From Arhodomonas sp052060015 (GTDB lineage Bacteria > Pseudomonadota > Gammaproteobacteria > Nitrococcales > Nitrococcaceae), in assembly GCF_052060015.1 (NCBI RefSeq), contig NZ_JBPODZ010000004.1, forward strand, positions 225,456 through 289,455: a DNA stretch of 64,000 nt, given 5' to 3'. Below the pieces are notes generated by a model. The model was not told where the DNA came from, did no database searches, and saw nothing but the letters and a program-made list of their open reading frames with translations. Shown here one piece after another: positions 8,205 to 16,568 of the stretch. Numbering within the stretch: position 1 is the stretch's first letter; the number at the start of each line of letters is the position of its first letter. The position numbers and the translations under genes were made by a program.

Positions 8205-8879
8205 TTAGAATCGATAGCCGACGCCCAGGGTGTAGACCCAGGGATCGATGTCCACGTCCATGGTGGCGCGGGCGTCGCCCGGTCCCTTCAGGGTGGCGTC
8301 GGTGTCGATGTCGATATAGCGGATGTCCGCATTCAGCAGCCACCGGTTGCCGAGCTCGTAGTCCACGCCCACCTGTCCGGCGAGCCCCCAGGAGTCATCC
8401 AGGTCCAGCCGCGTGAAGCCCAACGCCTTGGTGTCGCCGTCCACGTCCTTGTCGAAGAAGCGCGTGTAGTTCACCCCGATCCCCGCGTAGGGGCGGAACT
8501 GGGTCCCCGTATCGAAGTGATACTGCAGGCTCAGCGTCGGCGGCAGGTGCTTGGTGGAGCCGACGTCGACCCCGTCGAGCATCCCGGTGCCCTCGATGTC
8601 GTGCTCAAAGGGGAACGCGCCGAGCAGCTCCACGGCCACGTTGTCGGTCATGAAGTAACTAACGGTGAAGCTGGGGCGGGTGTCGCTGTCCACGTTCACC
8701 CCGGCATTGGTGCCGGCGAGGGCGCCGCCGGGGTTGCTGCTGTCGTCGTCCGGGTCCACCAGGGACAGGCCGCCACGGACGATCCAGTCACCGGCGTCTG
8801 CGGCGGCCACCGGCGCTGCCAGGGTCGCCGCCAGTACGCCCGCCGCGGCAAGGGTAGAAAGCTTCAGTGCACGTTCCAT
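8205..8879 (-). CDS. ompW: OmpW-family outer membrane protein
   Basis: Small 8-stranded outer-membrane beta-barrel, 224 residues. Seen: start ATG with AGAGGAG upstream, signal peptide ending APVAAADA, alternating amphipathic strands, and the typical ends FRPYAGIGVNYTRF and VYTLGVGYRF with terminal phenylalanine for Bam recognition. Family members move small hydrophobic molecules; E. coli ompW is controlled by FNR. An FNR-like box lies about 80 bp upstream in the spacer shared with fumarase. Confidence 0.92.
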   Translation of the reverse strand: MERALKLSTLAAAGVLAATLAAPVAAADAGDWIVRGGLSLVDPDDDSSNPGGALAGTNAGVNVDSDTRPSFTVSYFMTDNVAVELLGAFPFEHDIEGTGMLDGVDVGSTKHLPPTLSLQYHFDTGTQFRPYAGIGVNYTRFFDKDVDGDTKALGFTRLDLDDSWGLAGQVGVDYELGNRWLLNADIRYIDIDTDATLKGPGDARATMDVDIDPWVYTLGVGYRF

Positions 8880-8952
8880 GACATGCTCCTCTTTTGGTAA
8901 CAGATGACCGTTTTGTTGCACCGCAGTTTGCGCAGCGAGGGCGGGCGCCGTC

Positions 8953-8966
8953 GTGATCTGGATCAA
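8953..8966. promoter_or_regulatory. FNR/ANR-like box between ompW and fumarase
   Basis: GTGATCTGGATCAA matches the FNR consensus TTGAT-N4-ATCAA at 9 of 10 defined positions. It lies in the divergent spacer of ompW and a class I fumarase, both known FNR/Arc-type targets in E. coli. An FNR gene is present at 62097-62873. Confidence 0.6.
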
Positions 8967-8990
8967 GACAGGGCAGGATGGGCGCCACTG

Positions 8991-9000
8991 TGGTATAAAT
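8991..9000 (+). promoter_or_regulatory. Extended -10 promoter element for fumarase
   Basis: TGGTATAAAT reads as an extended -10 (TGN plus TATAAA), 43 bp before the fumarase ATG. The FNR-like box centre is about 37 bp upstream of the -10 centre, slightly further than the 32 bp typical of class II FNR promoters. Confidence 0.5.
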
Positions 9001-9042
9001 CCGCGGTTGCCGGCGGACGACGGGCTGAAGGAGGGCGCAATT

Positions 9043-10566
9043 ATGACGACCACGATTCGACAGGAAGACCTCATCGACAGCGTCGCCGATGCGCTGCAGT
9101 ACATCTCCTATTATCACCCCAAGGACTTCATCGACGCCGTCCACGAGGCGTATCAGCGTGAGGAGAACCCGGCCGCCCGTGACGCCATGGCCCAGATCCT
9201 GGTGAATTCACGCATGTGCGCCGAGGGACATCGCCCGATCTGCCAGGACACGGGCATCGTCACTGTATTCCTGAAGGTGGGTATGGACGTGCGCTGGGAG
9301 GCGGAGATGGGCCTCGAGGACATGGTCAACGAGGGCGTCCGTCGGGCCTACAACCACCCGGACAACAAGTTGCGGGCCTCCATCCTCGCTGATCCCGCCG
9401 GCCGGCGTACCAACACCCGGGACAACACCCCGGCGGTGATCTACACGGACCTGGTTCCCGGCGATCGGGTGGAGGTGGAGGTGGCCGCGAAGGGCGGCGG
9501 CTCCGAGGCGAAGTCCAAGTTCGCCATGCTCAATCCCTCCGACAGCATCGTCGACTGGGTCCTCGAGCAGGTGCCGAAGATGGGGGCCGGCTGGTGCCCG
9601 CCGGGGGTGCTCGGTATCGGCATCGGCGGCACTGCCGACAAGGCCATGCGGCTGGCCAAGGAGGCCTGCATGGAACCGGTGGACATCCACGAGCTCAAGG
9701 CGCGGGGCGCCGCCAACACCGCCGAAGCCCTGCGTCTGGAGCTCTTCGAGAAGGTCAACGAGCTCGGGATAGGCGCCCAGGGGCTCGGTGGGCTGACCAC
9801 GGTGCTGGACGTCAAGGTCCGTGACTACCCCACCCATGCCGCCAACAAGCCGGTGGCGATCATCCCTAACTGCGCCGCCACCCGCCACGTGCACTTCGAG
9901 CTGGACGGCTCCGGCGTCGCCGAGCTGCCGGTGCCGAAGCTCGAGGACTGGCCGGAGGTCACTTGGGGCGAGGCTGGTGACGTGCGCCGGGTCAACCTCG
10001 ACGATGTTACCCCCGATGAGGCCCGGGGCTGGAAGCCCGGCGAGACCTTGTTGGTATCCGGCACCGTGCTCACCGGCCGGGACGCCGCCCACAAGCGGAT
10101 CCAGGAGATGCTCGAACGCGGCGAGGAACTGCCAGTGGACTTCCGTGGCCGGTTCATCTACTACGTGGGCCCGGTGGACCCGGTCGACGACGAGGTGGTA
10201 GGCCCGGCCGGTCCCACCACCGCCACACGCATGGACAAGTTCACTGAGATGATGCTCGCCGAGACCGGGCTCACCGGCATGATCGGCAAGGCCGAACGCG
10301 GCCCCGAGGCCGTCGAGGCCATCCGCCGCCACGGCGCCGTCTATCTCATCGCCGTGGGCGGCGCCGCCTACCTGGTCTCCAAGGCCATCCGCAAGGCCCG
10401 GGTGGTGGCCTTCGAGGACTTAGGGATGGAGGCCATCCACGAGTTCGAGGTGGAGGACATGCCGGTCACCGTTGCCGTCAGCGCCGACGGCGAATCCGTC
10501 CACGAGCGTGGGCCGCGGGAGTGGCAGGCGCGGATCGCCGGTATCCCCGTCACTGTGGAGGGGTAG
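9043..10566 (+). CDS. Class I (4Fe-4S) fumarate hydratase
   Basis: TCA-cycle hydration of fumarate to malate using an oxygen-labile 4Fe-4S cluster. 507 residues, the single-chain class I type like E. coli FumA/FumB. Seen: cluster-binding cysteine contexts CQDTG (about residue 76), NCAATRHVHFELDG and the C-terminal beta domain with GGAAYLVSKAI. Start ATG with AAGGAGGG 8 bp upstream. An FNR-like box and an extended -10 precede it, which suits an oxygen-sensitive enzyme used when oxygen is low. Confidence 0.94.
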   Translation: MTTTIRQEDLIDSVADALQYISYYHPKDFIDAVHEAYQREENPAARDAMAQILVNSRMCAEGHRPICQDTGIVTVFLKVGMDVRWEAEMGLEDMVNEGVRRAYNHPDNKLRASILADPAGRRTNTRDNTPAVIYTDLVPGDRVEVEVAAKGGGSEAKSKFAMLNPSDSIVDWVLEQVPKMGAGWCPPGVLGIGIGGTADKAMRLAKEACMEPVDIHELKARGAANTAEALRLELFEKVNELGIGAQGLGGLTTVLDVKVRDYPTHAANKPVAIIPNCAATRHVHFELDGSGVAELPVPKLEDWPEVTWGEAGDVRRVNLDDVTPDEARGWKPGETLLVSGTVLTGRDAAHKRIQEMLERGEELPVDFRGRFIYYVGPVDPVDDEVVGPAGPTTATRMDKFTEMMLAETGLTGMIGKAERGPEAVEAIRRHGAVYLIAVGGAAYLVSKAIRKARVVAFEDLGMEAIHEFEVEDMPVTVAVSADGESVHERGPREWQARIAGIPVTVEG

Positions 10567-10695
10567 CCCCGACGCTGGTACTACCATGGCCGTTGCCGCG
10601 GGCGTGGCTCTCCCATACGCGGACGGAGAGGCAGCGCTTTCCGGCCACCGGTGACGCGGCAATGTGCACAGCGGAAACGGCGCCCGGGAGGCGTA

Positions 10696-11364
10696 GTGGC
10701 ACTGGTCGAGTTCGACGCCCTGACGATGCGCTACGGGACCGAGGCCATGCGGCCGGTGCTCGACGGTGTTACCGGCCGTATCATGCCGGGGGAGTTCCTG
10801 GTGGTGCTCGGCCGCAGCGGCTCCGGTAAGTCCACCCTGCTCAACCTCCTCGCCGGCCTCGACCGGCCCACTTCGGGGAGCGTGCGCTTCGACGGCGAGT
10901 CCCTGTTCGAGTTGCCCGATGCGGCGCTGACCCGGCTGCGGCGCCGGCGGATCGGCATCGTTTTCCAGTCCTACAACCTGGTGCCGACGCTGACGGTCGC
11001 GGAGAACCTGCGCCTGCCCCTGGGCCTTAACGGGCTGGAGGAACGGACGGCGGTGAAGGAATGGCTGGAGCGGGTCGGGCTATCCGGCTACGAGGCGGCC
11101 TGGCCCGAGCAGCTCTCCGGCGGCGAGCAGCAACGGGTCGCCGTGGCCCGGGCACTGATCCATGCCCCGGAGCTGATCCTTGCCGACGAGCCCACCGGGA
11201 ATCTCGACCTGGACAACGCCCGCCGGGTGGTGGAGTTGCTCGACGATCTCTGCCGTGCCGAGGGGCGCACCCTGGTCATGGTCACCCATAGCCGCGAGGT
11301 GGCAGGGCGGGCCGACCGGCTGCTCACTATCGAGCGCGGGCGGCTGGTGGACGTGGCGGGTTGA
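10696..11364 (+). CDS. ABC transporter ATP-binding protein (LolD/MacB type)
   Basis: 222-residue ATPase of the MacB/LolD class. Seen: Walker A GRSGSGKST, Q-loop VFQSYNLVPTLT, signature LSGGEQQRVAVARAL, Walker B LILADEPTGNLD and switch histidine VTHS. GTG at 10696 behind CGGGAGGCGTA is the best start; the frame is open further upstream. It is the first gene of a three-gene set with an FtsX-like permease and an AttH-type lipocalin-fold protein, and its stop overlaps the next gene region. Confidence 0.92.
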   Translation: MALVEFDALTMRYGTEAMRPVLDGVTGRIMPGEFLVVLGRSGSGKSTLLNLLAGLDRPTSGSVRFDGESLFELPDAALTRLRRRRIGIVFQSYNLVPTLTVAENLRLPLGLNGLEERTAVKEWLERVGLSGYEAAWPEQLSGGEQQRVAVARALIHAPELILADEPTGNLDLDNARRVVELLDDLCRAEGRTLVMVTHSREVAGRADRLLTIERGRLVDVAG

Positions 11365-11366
11365 GC

Positions 11367-13823
11367 ATGCGGTGGTTGCTGCTGGCCGGCCGCCGTGCCC
11401 TGTTCCGAGAGCGCCTGCAGCTGGCCCTGGCGTTGACGGGTATCGCCCTGGGTGTGGCCGTGGTGGTGGCCGTCGACCTCGCCAATCGCGGCGCCCGGGA
11501 GGCCATGGCCGAGGCGGTGACCCGGGTCGCCGGGGCCTCCACCCATCAGCTCGTGGGTGTCTCCACCGACCTCCCGGAGGCCCTCTACCGGCGCCTGCGC
11601 GTCGAGCTGGGGATCGCCGCCGCCATGCCGGTCCTGGAGGGCCGGGTGAGTCACGGCGGGCGTGGCTACGAGCTCCTGGGGCTGGACCCCCTGGTCTCGG
11701 GGCCTTTTCGCACGGGGGTGGAGCTCTCCGCGGACGGCGGGCTGCCGGCCTCGCTACTCGTGCGTGGCGATCGGGTGGCCGTGAGCGCCGCCACGGCGAG
11801 GGAGCTCGGGGTCGGCCGCGGCGATCGACTGGCCCTGGACACGCCGACGGGGACGGAATCCGTGGAGGTCGCCGCGGTGCTGGACGACCCGCAGCGGCGG
11901 CTGGATGGCGTGTTGGTTACCGATATCGCTGCGGCCCAAGAGCTCCTCGGTAGGGTAGGCGAGCTGGGCCGCATCGAACTCATCCTCGCCGACGACGAGG
12001 CCTCCCAGGTGCGTGCGCTGTTGGCGGCGGATCAGCAGCTACTCCCCGCGGGCCGCCGCCAGGCCGCACTGGCCGGCATGAGCGATGCCTTCCACATCAA
12101 CCTGCGGGCGCTCTCGCTCCTGGCGCTGGTGGTGGGTCTGTTCTTGGTGCTCAATACTATGAGCTTCTTGGTGGTGCGGCGCCGCGCCATGCTGGCCACG
12201 CTCCGTGCCGTCGGTGCCAGCCGCGGCCAGGTCGTCGTCCAGGTGTTGGCGGATGCGGCGTTACTCGCGGTGGCCGGGACACTGATCGGCCTGCCCCTGG
12301 GCGCCGTCCTCGGTACCGGCTTGAGCAGCCTGGTGGCGGCCACCGTGGACCAGCTCTATCTCTCCATCGGCGCCGTGGATCCCTGGCAGCCCCTGGCGCT
12401 GGTGACGGGGGCGCTGCTCGGGCTCGCGGGCCCGCTGGCTGCGGCCCTGCCCGCCGCGGTGGAGGCTGCATCGGTACCGCCCCGGGCGGGACTGGCACGG
12501 GCGGACCTGGAGGTCCGGGCACGACGCACGGCCCGGCGGATGGCCGCCGGTGGCCTAGGGCTGCTGGTCGCAGGCGCCCTGCTGATCAGTATCAGTGACG
12601 GGCTCGCCGGCGGCTTCGCAGGGCTCTTCGCCGTGATCCTCGGTGCCGCGCTGCTGGCCCCGCTCTGGGTCCGATGGCTGGCCGCCGCGGGGCGGGGCGG
12701 AGGCCTTGGCTGGCGGCTCGCCGTGCGCGGCGCCGCTGCCTCGCTGAGCCGCACGGGGATCGCGGTCGCCGCCCTTTCCGTGGCGGTGGCCACGGTCATC
12801 GGTGTGGCCACCATGATCGCCAGCTTCCGGGCCAGCGTGGTGGATTGGCTGGAGGCGAGCCTGCGCTCGGATCTCTACCTCAGCGCCTCGGAGGGGCTCC
12901 CGGAGGGGCTTGCGGGCCGGTTGCGGGCGAGACCGGAGGTGGCGCGGGTGGCCCCCAGCCACTACCGCGAGCTGCCCGTGGAAGACGGTGATCTTCCGTT
13001 GCGCGCGGTGGCGGTGAGTGAGCAGGATCGTGGCGCCTATCCCTTGGTGGAGTCCCTGGACGGCGCCTGGCGGGCGTTCGACACGGAATCCGTGGTCCTG
13101 GTCAGTGAGCCGCTGGCGGCGCGCAAGGGCCTGACGCCCGGCGATACATTGACCTTGCCCGCGGCCGAGGGGCCCGCCCATCTCGAGGTGGCGGGGGTCT
13201 ATCGCGATTACGCGGAGGTTCGGGGCAACGTGTTGATGCGGCTCGCCCTGTATCGCCGGCTCTGGGATGATCGGCGGACCACGGGTATCGGGGTGGTCGC
13301 CGCCCCAGATGTCGAGGCCTCGGCACTGGGGGAGACCCTGCGTGGCGAGCTGCCGGCCCATGTCTCGGTTACCGACAACCGACAGGTCTATCGCCGTTCC
13401 CTGGCAGTATTCGACCAGACCTTCCGGGTCACCGAGGTCCTGCGGGCATTGGCCGCGGTGGTGGCCTTTGTCGGCGTACTCGGCGCGCTGATGGCCCTGC
13501 AGCTCGAGCGCGCCCGGGAGGTGGCGGTGATGCGAGCACTGGGGCTGACCCGCCGCGGCGTGGCGGTCCAGGTGTTCGGCCAGAGCGGGTTCCTCGGGGC
13601 CGCCGCTGGGCTCTGGGCCATGCCCCTCGGTTTGGTCCTCGCCTGGTTATTGGTAGCGGTGATCAACCAGCGGGCCTTCGGCTGGAGCCTGGACTTCCGC
13701 ATCGCCCCGGAGGCGCTGCTACAGGGCCTGGCGCTGGCGGTTGTGGCGGCGCTACTCGCCGCAGCCTGGCCCGCCCGGCGCCTCGCGCTGGCCCAGCCGG
13801 CACGGGGGCTGCGCCTGGAATGA
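11367..13823 (+). CDS. FtsX-like ABC transporter permease (double-module)
   Basis: Inner-membrane permease of about 818 residues. Layout: an N-terminal TM helix, a periplasmic domain, three TM helices near residues 255-370, further hydrophobic helices near 390-500, a second periplasmic domain, and three C-terminal TM helices (FtsX/MacB_PCD core repeated). ATG at 11367 is chosen over TTG at 11361; both lie at the ATPase stop, so translation is coupled. Such mechanotransmission-type permeases extract lipids or lipoproteins or signal across the membrane; substrate unknown here. Confidence 0.9.
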   Translation: MRWLLLAGRRALFRERLQLALALTGIALGVAVVVAVDLANRGAREAMAEAVTRVAGASTHQLVGVSTDLPEALYRRLRVELGIAAAMPVLEGRVSHGGRGYELLGLDPLVSGPFRTGVELSADGGLPASLLVRGDRVAVSAATARELGVGRGDRLALDTPTGTESVEVAAVLDDPQRRLDGVLVTDIAAAQELLGRVGELGRIELILADDEASQVRALLAADQQLLPAGRRQAALAGMSDAFHINLRALSLLALVVGLFLVLNTMSFLVVRRRAMLATLRAVGASRGQVVVQVLADAALLAVAGTLIGLPLGAVLGTGLSSLVAATVDQLYLSIGAVDPWQPLALVTGALLGLAGPLAAALPAAVEAASVPPRAGLARADLEVRARRTARRMAAGGLGLLVAGALLISISDGLAGGFAGLFAVILGAALLAPLWVRWLAAAGRGGGLGWRLAVRGAAASLSRTGIAVAALSVAVATVIGVATMIASFRASVVDWLEASLRSDLYLSASEGLPEGLAGRLRARPEVARVAPSHYRELPVEDGDLPLRAVAVSEQDRGAYPLVESLDGAWRAFDTESVVLVSEPLAARKGLTPGDTLTLPAAEGPAHLEVAGVYRDYAEVRGNVLMRLALYRRLWDDRRTTGIGVVAAPDVEASALGETLRGELPAHVSVTDNRQVYRRSLAVFDQTFRVTEVLRALAAVVAFVGVLGALMALQLERAREVAVMRALGLTRRGVAVQVFGQSGFLGAAAGLWAMPLGLVLAWLLVAVINQRAFGWSLDFRIAPEALLQGLALAVVAALLAAAWPARRLALAQPARGLRLE

Positions 13824-15028
13824 GTCGAGGAGGTGACGCCTTGCCAGCGGCGGTCCGCAAGGGGCAATGGCACGTGGGTGCCGCGCTGGTGCTGGTCCTG
13901 TTCGCCGGGATGCTGGCGCTCGCCGGGGAATGGCGTGGCCGGTCGCCGGAGTCCGGCGACGATACCGCCATGGCCCTGTTGCGGGGGGATTCGGCGGGTT
14001 TTGCCCGGGTGACGGGAGCGCGGCCGTTCCGCTTCCCCGAGGACCACGTCGCCCATCCGGACTACCGCAGCGAGTGGTGGTATTTCACCGGGAACCTGGA
14101 GACGGCGAACGGCCGTCTCTTCGGCTTCCAGCTGACCTTCTTCCGCAGCGCGCTGGCCCCGGACATGCCCGAGCGGGCGTCCCGCCTGGCGAGCCGTCAG
14201 GCGTGGATGGGGCATTTCGCCATCACCGACGTCACTGCCGGTTCCCACCGCTTCGCCGAGCGCTTTCAGCGCGGCGCGGCCGGACTGGCGGGCAGTACCT
14301 TGGGGCCGGTGCGGGTGTGGCTGGACGACTGGGTGCTGCGCGCCGAGCGCCCGGATGGTCTCTTCCCCTTGCGCCTGCGTGCCCGGGAGGGGGATATGGC
14401 ACTGGATCTGCGCCTGAGCAACGAGCGTCCGCGGGTATTGCAGGGAGACAGGGGCTATAGCCGCAAGGGCGCCGAGCCGGGCAATGCCTCCCACTACTAT
14501 TCCTACACCCGGCTGAGCGCGGAAGGCACGGTCACCGACGACGGGGGCCGGACCCACGAGGTCGCCGGAACCGCCTGGCTGGACCGGGAGTGGAGTACTA
14601 GCGCCCTCGGGCCCGAGCAGGCGGGCTGGGACTGGTTCGCCCTGCAGCTGGACGACGGACGTGACGTCATGGTCTACCGGCTGCGCCGCCATGACGGCGG
14701 CACCGATCGCTGGTCGGCGGGTATGGTGGCCGGGGCACAGGGCAAGCGCCGTCAGCTCGACGCCGACGATTTCCGTGTCACGCCCCTGCGGTGGTGGCGC
14801 AGCCCCGACACCGGCGTGCGCTACCCCGTGGCCTGGCGGCTGGTGGTGCCTGCAAGTGACCTGGCCCTGCGGGCCGAGGCCGTCCTCCCGGCCCAGGAGA
14901 TGCGCACCGCCTTCCGCTACTGGGAGGGCGCGGTGACGGTCACCGACCGGGCGGGCCGGCCCGCCGGTCGCGGCTATCTGGAGATGACGGGGTATTCCCC
15001 GTCCTCGCCGCCTCACGCCCCCCGCTGA
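13820..15028 (+). CDS. AttH/CrtC-like lipocalin-domain protein
   Basis: 402-residue exported protein. One N-terminal membrane anchor or signal helix (residues 16-36) precedes a tandem lipocalin-like fold, recognised by HPDYRSEWWYFTGNLE and TAWLDREWSTSALGPEQAGWDWFALQL, as in AttH and carotenoid 1,2-hydratase relatives. Its ATG overlaps the permease TGA (ATGA), so the three proteins are coupled. The ABC-FtsX-AttH trio is recurrent in proteobacteria (general knowledge). A role in periplasmic handling of a hydrophobic ligand is inference; enzymatic activity is not established. Confidence 0.82.
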   Translation: MSRGGDALPAAVRKGQWHVGAALVLVLFAGMLALAGEWRGRSPESGDDTAMALLRGDSAGFARVTGARPFRFPEDHVAHPDYRSEWWYFTGNLETANGRLFGFQLTFFRSALAPDMPERASRLASRQAWMGHFAITDVTAGSHRFAERFQRGAAGLAGSTLGPVRVWLDDWVLRAERPDGLFPLRLRAREGDMALDLRLSNERPRVLQGDRGYSRKGAEPGNASHYYSYTRLSAEGTVTDDGGRTHEVAGTAWLDREWSTSALGPEQAGWDWFALQLDDGRDVMVYRLRRHDGGTDRWSAGMVAGAQGKRRQLDADDFRVTPLRWWRSPDTGVRYPVAWRLVVPASDLALRAEAVLPAQEMRTAFRYWEGAVTVTDRAGRPAGRGYLEMTGYSPSSPPHAPR

Positions 15029-15097
15029 TCCGTTCCCCAATCCGTGGCTTCCCTCGGGCGTCCCCCCCCGTGGGTCAGCGATCCGGTGGGGCCCTAC

Positions 15098-15160
15098 TGC
15101 GCAAACCCGTTGCCTGCTGCGCCCATTCGTTACCGCGTCGTGTCTGCCGATGCCTAGGCT
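15098..15160 (+). promoter_or_regulatory. Tandem 17-bp direct-repeat operator plus -10, upstream of porin
   Basis: Repeat 1 TGCGCAAACCCGTTGCC (15098-15114) and repeat 2 TGCGCCCATTCGTTACC (15118-15134) are 20 bp apart, one face of the helix. Exactly 20 bp after repeat 2 lies TAGGCT (15155-15160), a possible -10, with repeat 2 covering the -35 area. The same arrangement precedes dctP at 16453-16515. This is typical of AraC-family activators; the AraC gene at 20609-21631 is the candidate. Confidence 0.6.
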
Positions 15161-15235
15161 TCGGCGCGCCGGCTGTCCGCATGGACTGAACAACCGGCGC
15201 GAGTCGAATCAGCACACCACACGCGGAGGGGAAGA

Positions 15236-16435
15236 ATGGACAACAACAGACGCTGGAGGGGGATGTCCGGTTGCATGCTGGCGCTCCTGCTCTTCGCAGG
15301 CGCCGAACAGGCGTCAGCGATCGAAGTCGCCGAGGCCGGGCAACCGGTGGTCACCGGCGAGCCGAGTCGCGTCGGGCCACCCTGGAATCACCGAAGCTCA
15401 TGGCGGGTCCCGGGGACGGAGACCGACTTCGTCATCGGCGGATACCTCAAGTTCGACGCCCTCTACGACACCGACTACGACCTCGGTGACGTAACCAACC
15501 CCCTGGCGGTCCGCAGTGAGGCGAACCGCACCGACGGGCGGACCACGTTTCATGCCAAGGAGTCGCGGCTCAACGTCCGCACGTCCACGGCCACCGGCGT
15601 TGGCCAGCTGAGTACGTACGTGGAGGCGCATTTCCTGCCCGCCGGCGACTTCTCGCTTCGCCACGCCTACGGCGAGATCGGGCCCTGGCTCGTGGGGCGC
15701 TCTTGGAGCAACTTCATGAGCTTCGTCGGTGCGCCGCGCTCGCTCAAGCTGGGCACCCCGACGGGGCATCCGTTCCGCCGCCAGGCGCAGGCGCGCTACA
15801 CCGCGGCGCTGGGCGGTGACGGTCGGTTCTCCCTGTCCCTGGAGGAGCCGACCACCATTGTCGCCAACGCCGCCGCACCGGCGGAGACCCCGATGCCGGA
15901 TGTCACCGCACGCTACGAGCACGGGCGCTGGTTCGCGCTTGCCGGTGTCGCGCGCCGACTCGAGACCCGCGACGGTGCGGGCACTGAAGGGGACTCGGTC
16001 ACCGCCTTTGGTGTGAATTCCCAGCTCGCCCTGCCCCTCGGTGGTGCCACCCGGCTCAAGGGCATGGCCATGTACGGCGAGGGGCTGGGGGATTACCTGG
16101 GCCCGCCGGTGGCCAATCCCGCGGGCATGCCCGATGTCTACCTGGATGGTGGCGAGCTGGAGGCCGTCGAGCTTTGGTCGGCGTCGCTGGCCCTCGAGCA
16201 TCAGTGGTCCAGCAGCTGGACGTCGACCCTCTCTTATACCCGGGCCTCCCAGGATATCCCGGGCCGTGTCGGTACGTTCGCTGAGGATGTGGACTACGCC
16301 TTCGCCGGCCTCTACTGGGATCCCATGCCCCGGCTGACCCTGGGCGTGGAGTACCAATACACCGAGGTGACGGATAACGACGGGGTGAACCGCGACGCAT
16401 CACGCGTCCAGAGCTCCGCGATCGTGCAGTTCTGA
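15236..16435 (+). CDS. DcaP-like outer membrane porin
   Basis: 399-residue outer-membrane barrel. Seen: signal peptide (MLALLLFAGAEQASA), then the segment TDFVIGGYLKFDALYDTDYDLG, the arginine/aromatic strand ends, and a C-terminal phenylalanine (SSAIVQF). It matches the DcaP-type trimeric porins used for uptake of small organic acids. It heads a cluster with a TRAP transporter and nitrilase-fold protein and shares their upstream repeat pattern, so it probably lets the same substrate through the outer membrane. Confidence 0.82.
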   Translation: MDNNRRWRGMSGCMLALLLFAGAEQASAIEVAEAGQPVVTGEPSRVGPPWNHRSSWRVPGTETDFVIGGYLKFDALYDTDYDLGDVTNPLAVRSEANRTDGRTTFHAKESRLNVRTSTATGVGQLSTYVEAHFLPAGDFSLRHAYGEIGPWLVGRSWSNFMSFVGAPRSLKLGTPTGHPFRRQAQARYTAALGGDGRFSLSLEEPTTIVANAAAPAETPMPDVTARYEHGRWFALAGVARRLETRDGAGTEGDSVTAFGVNSQLALPLGGATRLKGMAMYGEGLGDYLGPPVANPAGMPDVYLDGGELEAVELWSASLALEHQWSSSWTSTLSYTRASQDIPGRVGTFAEDVDYAFAGLYWDPMPRLTLGVEYQYTEVTDNDGVNRDASRVQSSAIVQF

Positions 16436-16452
16436 GTATCGGCCCGCGCATT

Positions 16453-16515
16453 TGCGCACCGGCGTCAACGGTTGCGCAAATGCGTTATCACCCGCCACGG
16501 AGTCGTGGCTAGGGT
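16453..16515 (+). promoter_or_regulatory. Tandem 17-bp direct-repeat operator plus -10, upstream of TRAP dctP
   Basis: TGCGCACCGGCGTCAAC (16453-16469, weaker) and TGCGCAAATGCGTTATC (16473-16489, strong) are 20 bp apart. TAGGGT (16510-16515) follows after exactly 20 bp, as in the porin promoter. A 12-bp perfect inverted repeat, CGCATTTGCGCA (16447-16458) and TGCGCAAATGCG (16473-16484), overlaps the pair. Proposed AraC-type operator for the dctPQM-amidase operon. Confidence 0.55.
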
Positions 16516-16568
16516 TGCGCGGTAGTCACGGGCCACCAACACAACCGATATCGAGGAGGAGCGGAGCC

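Noticed and set aside
13388..15193. 601-codon open frame on the minus strand
   Set aside because: Antisense to the FtsX permease and AttH genes; no domain, no start signal.
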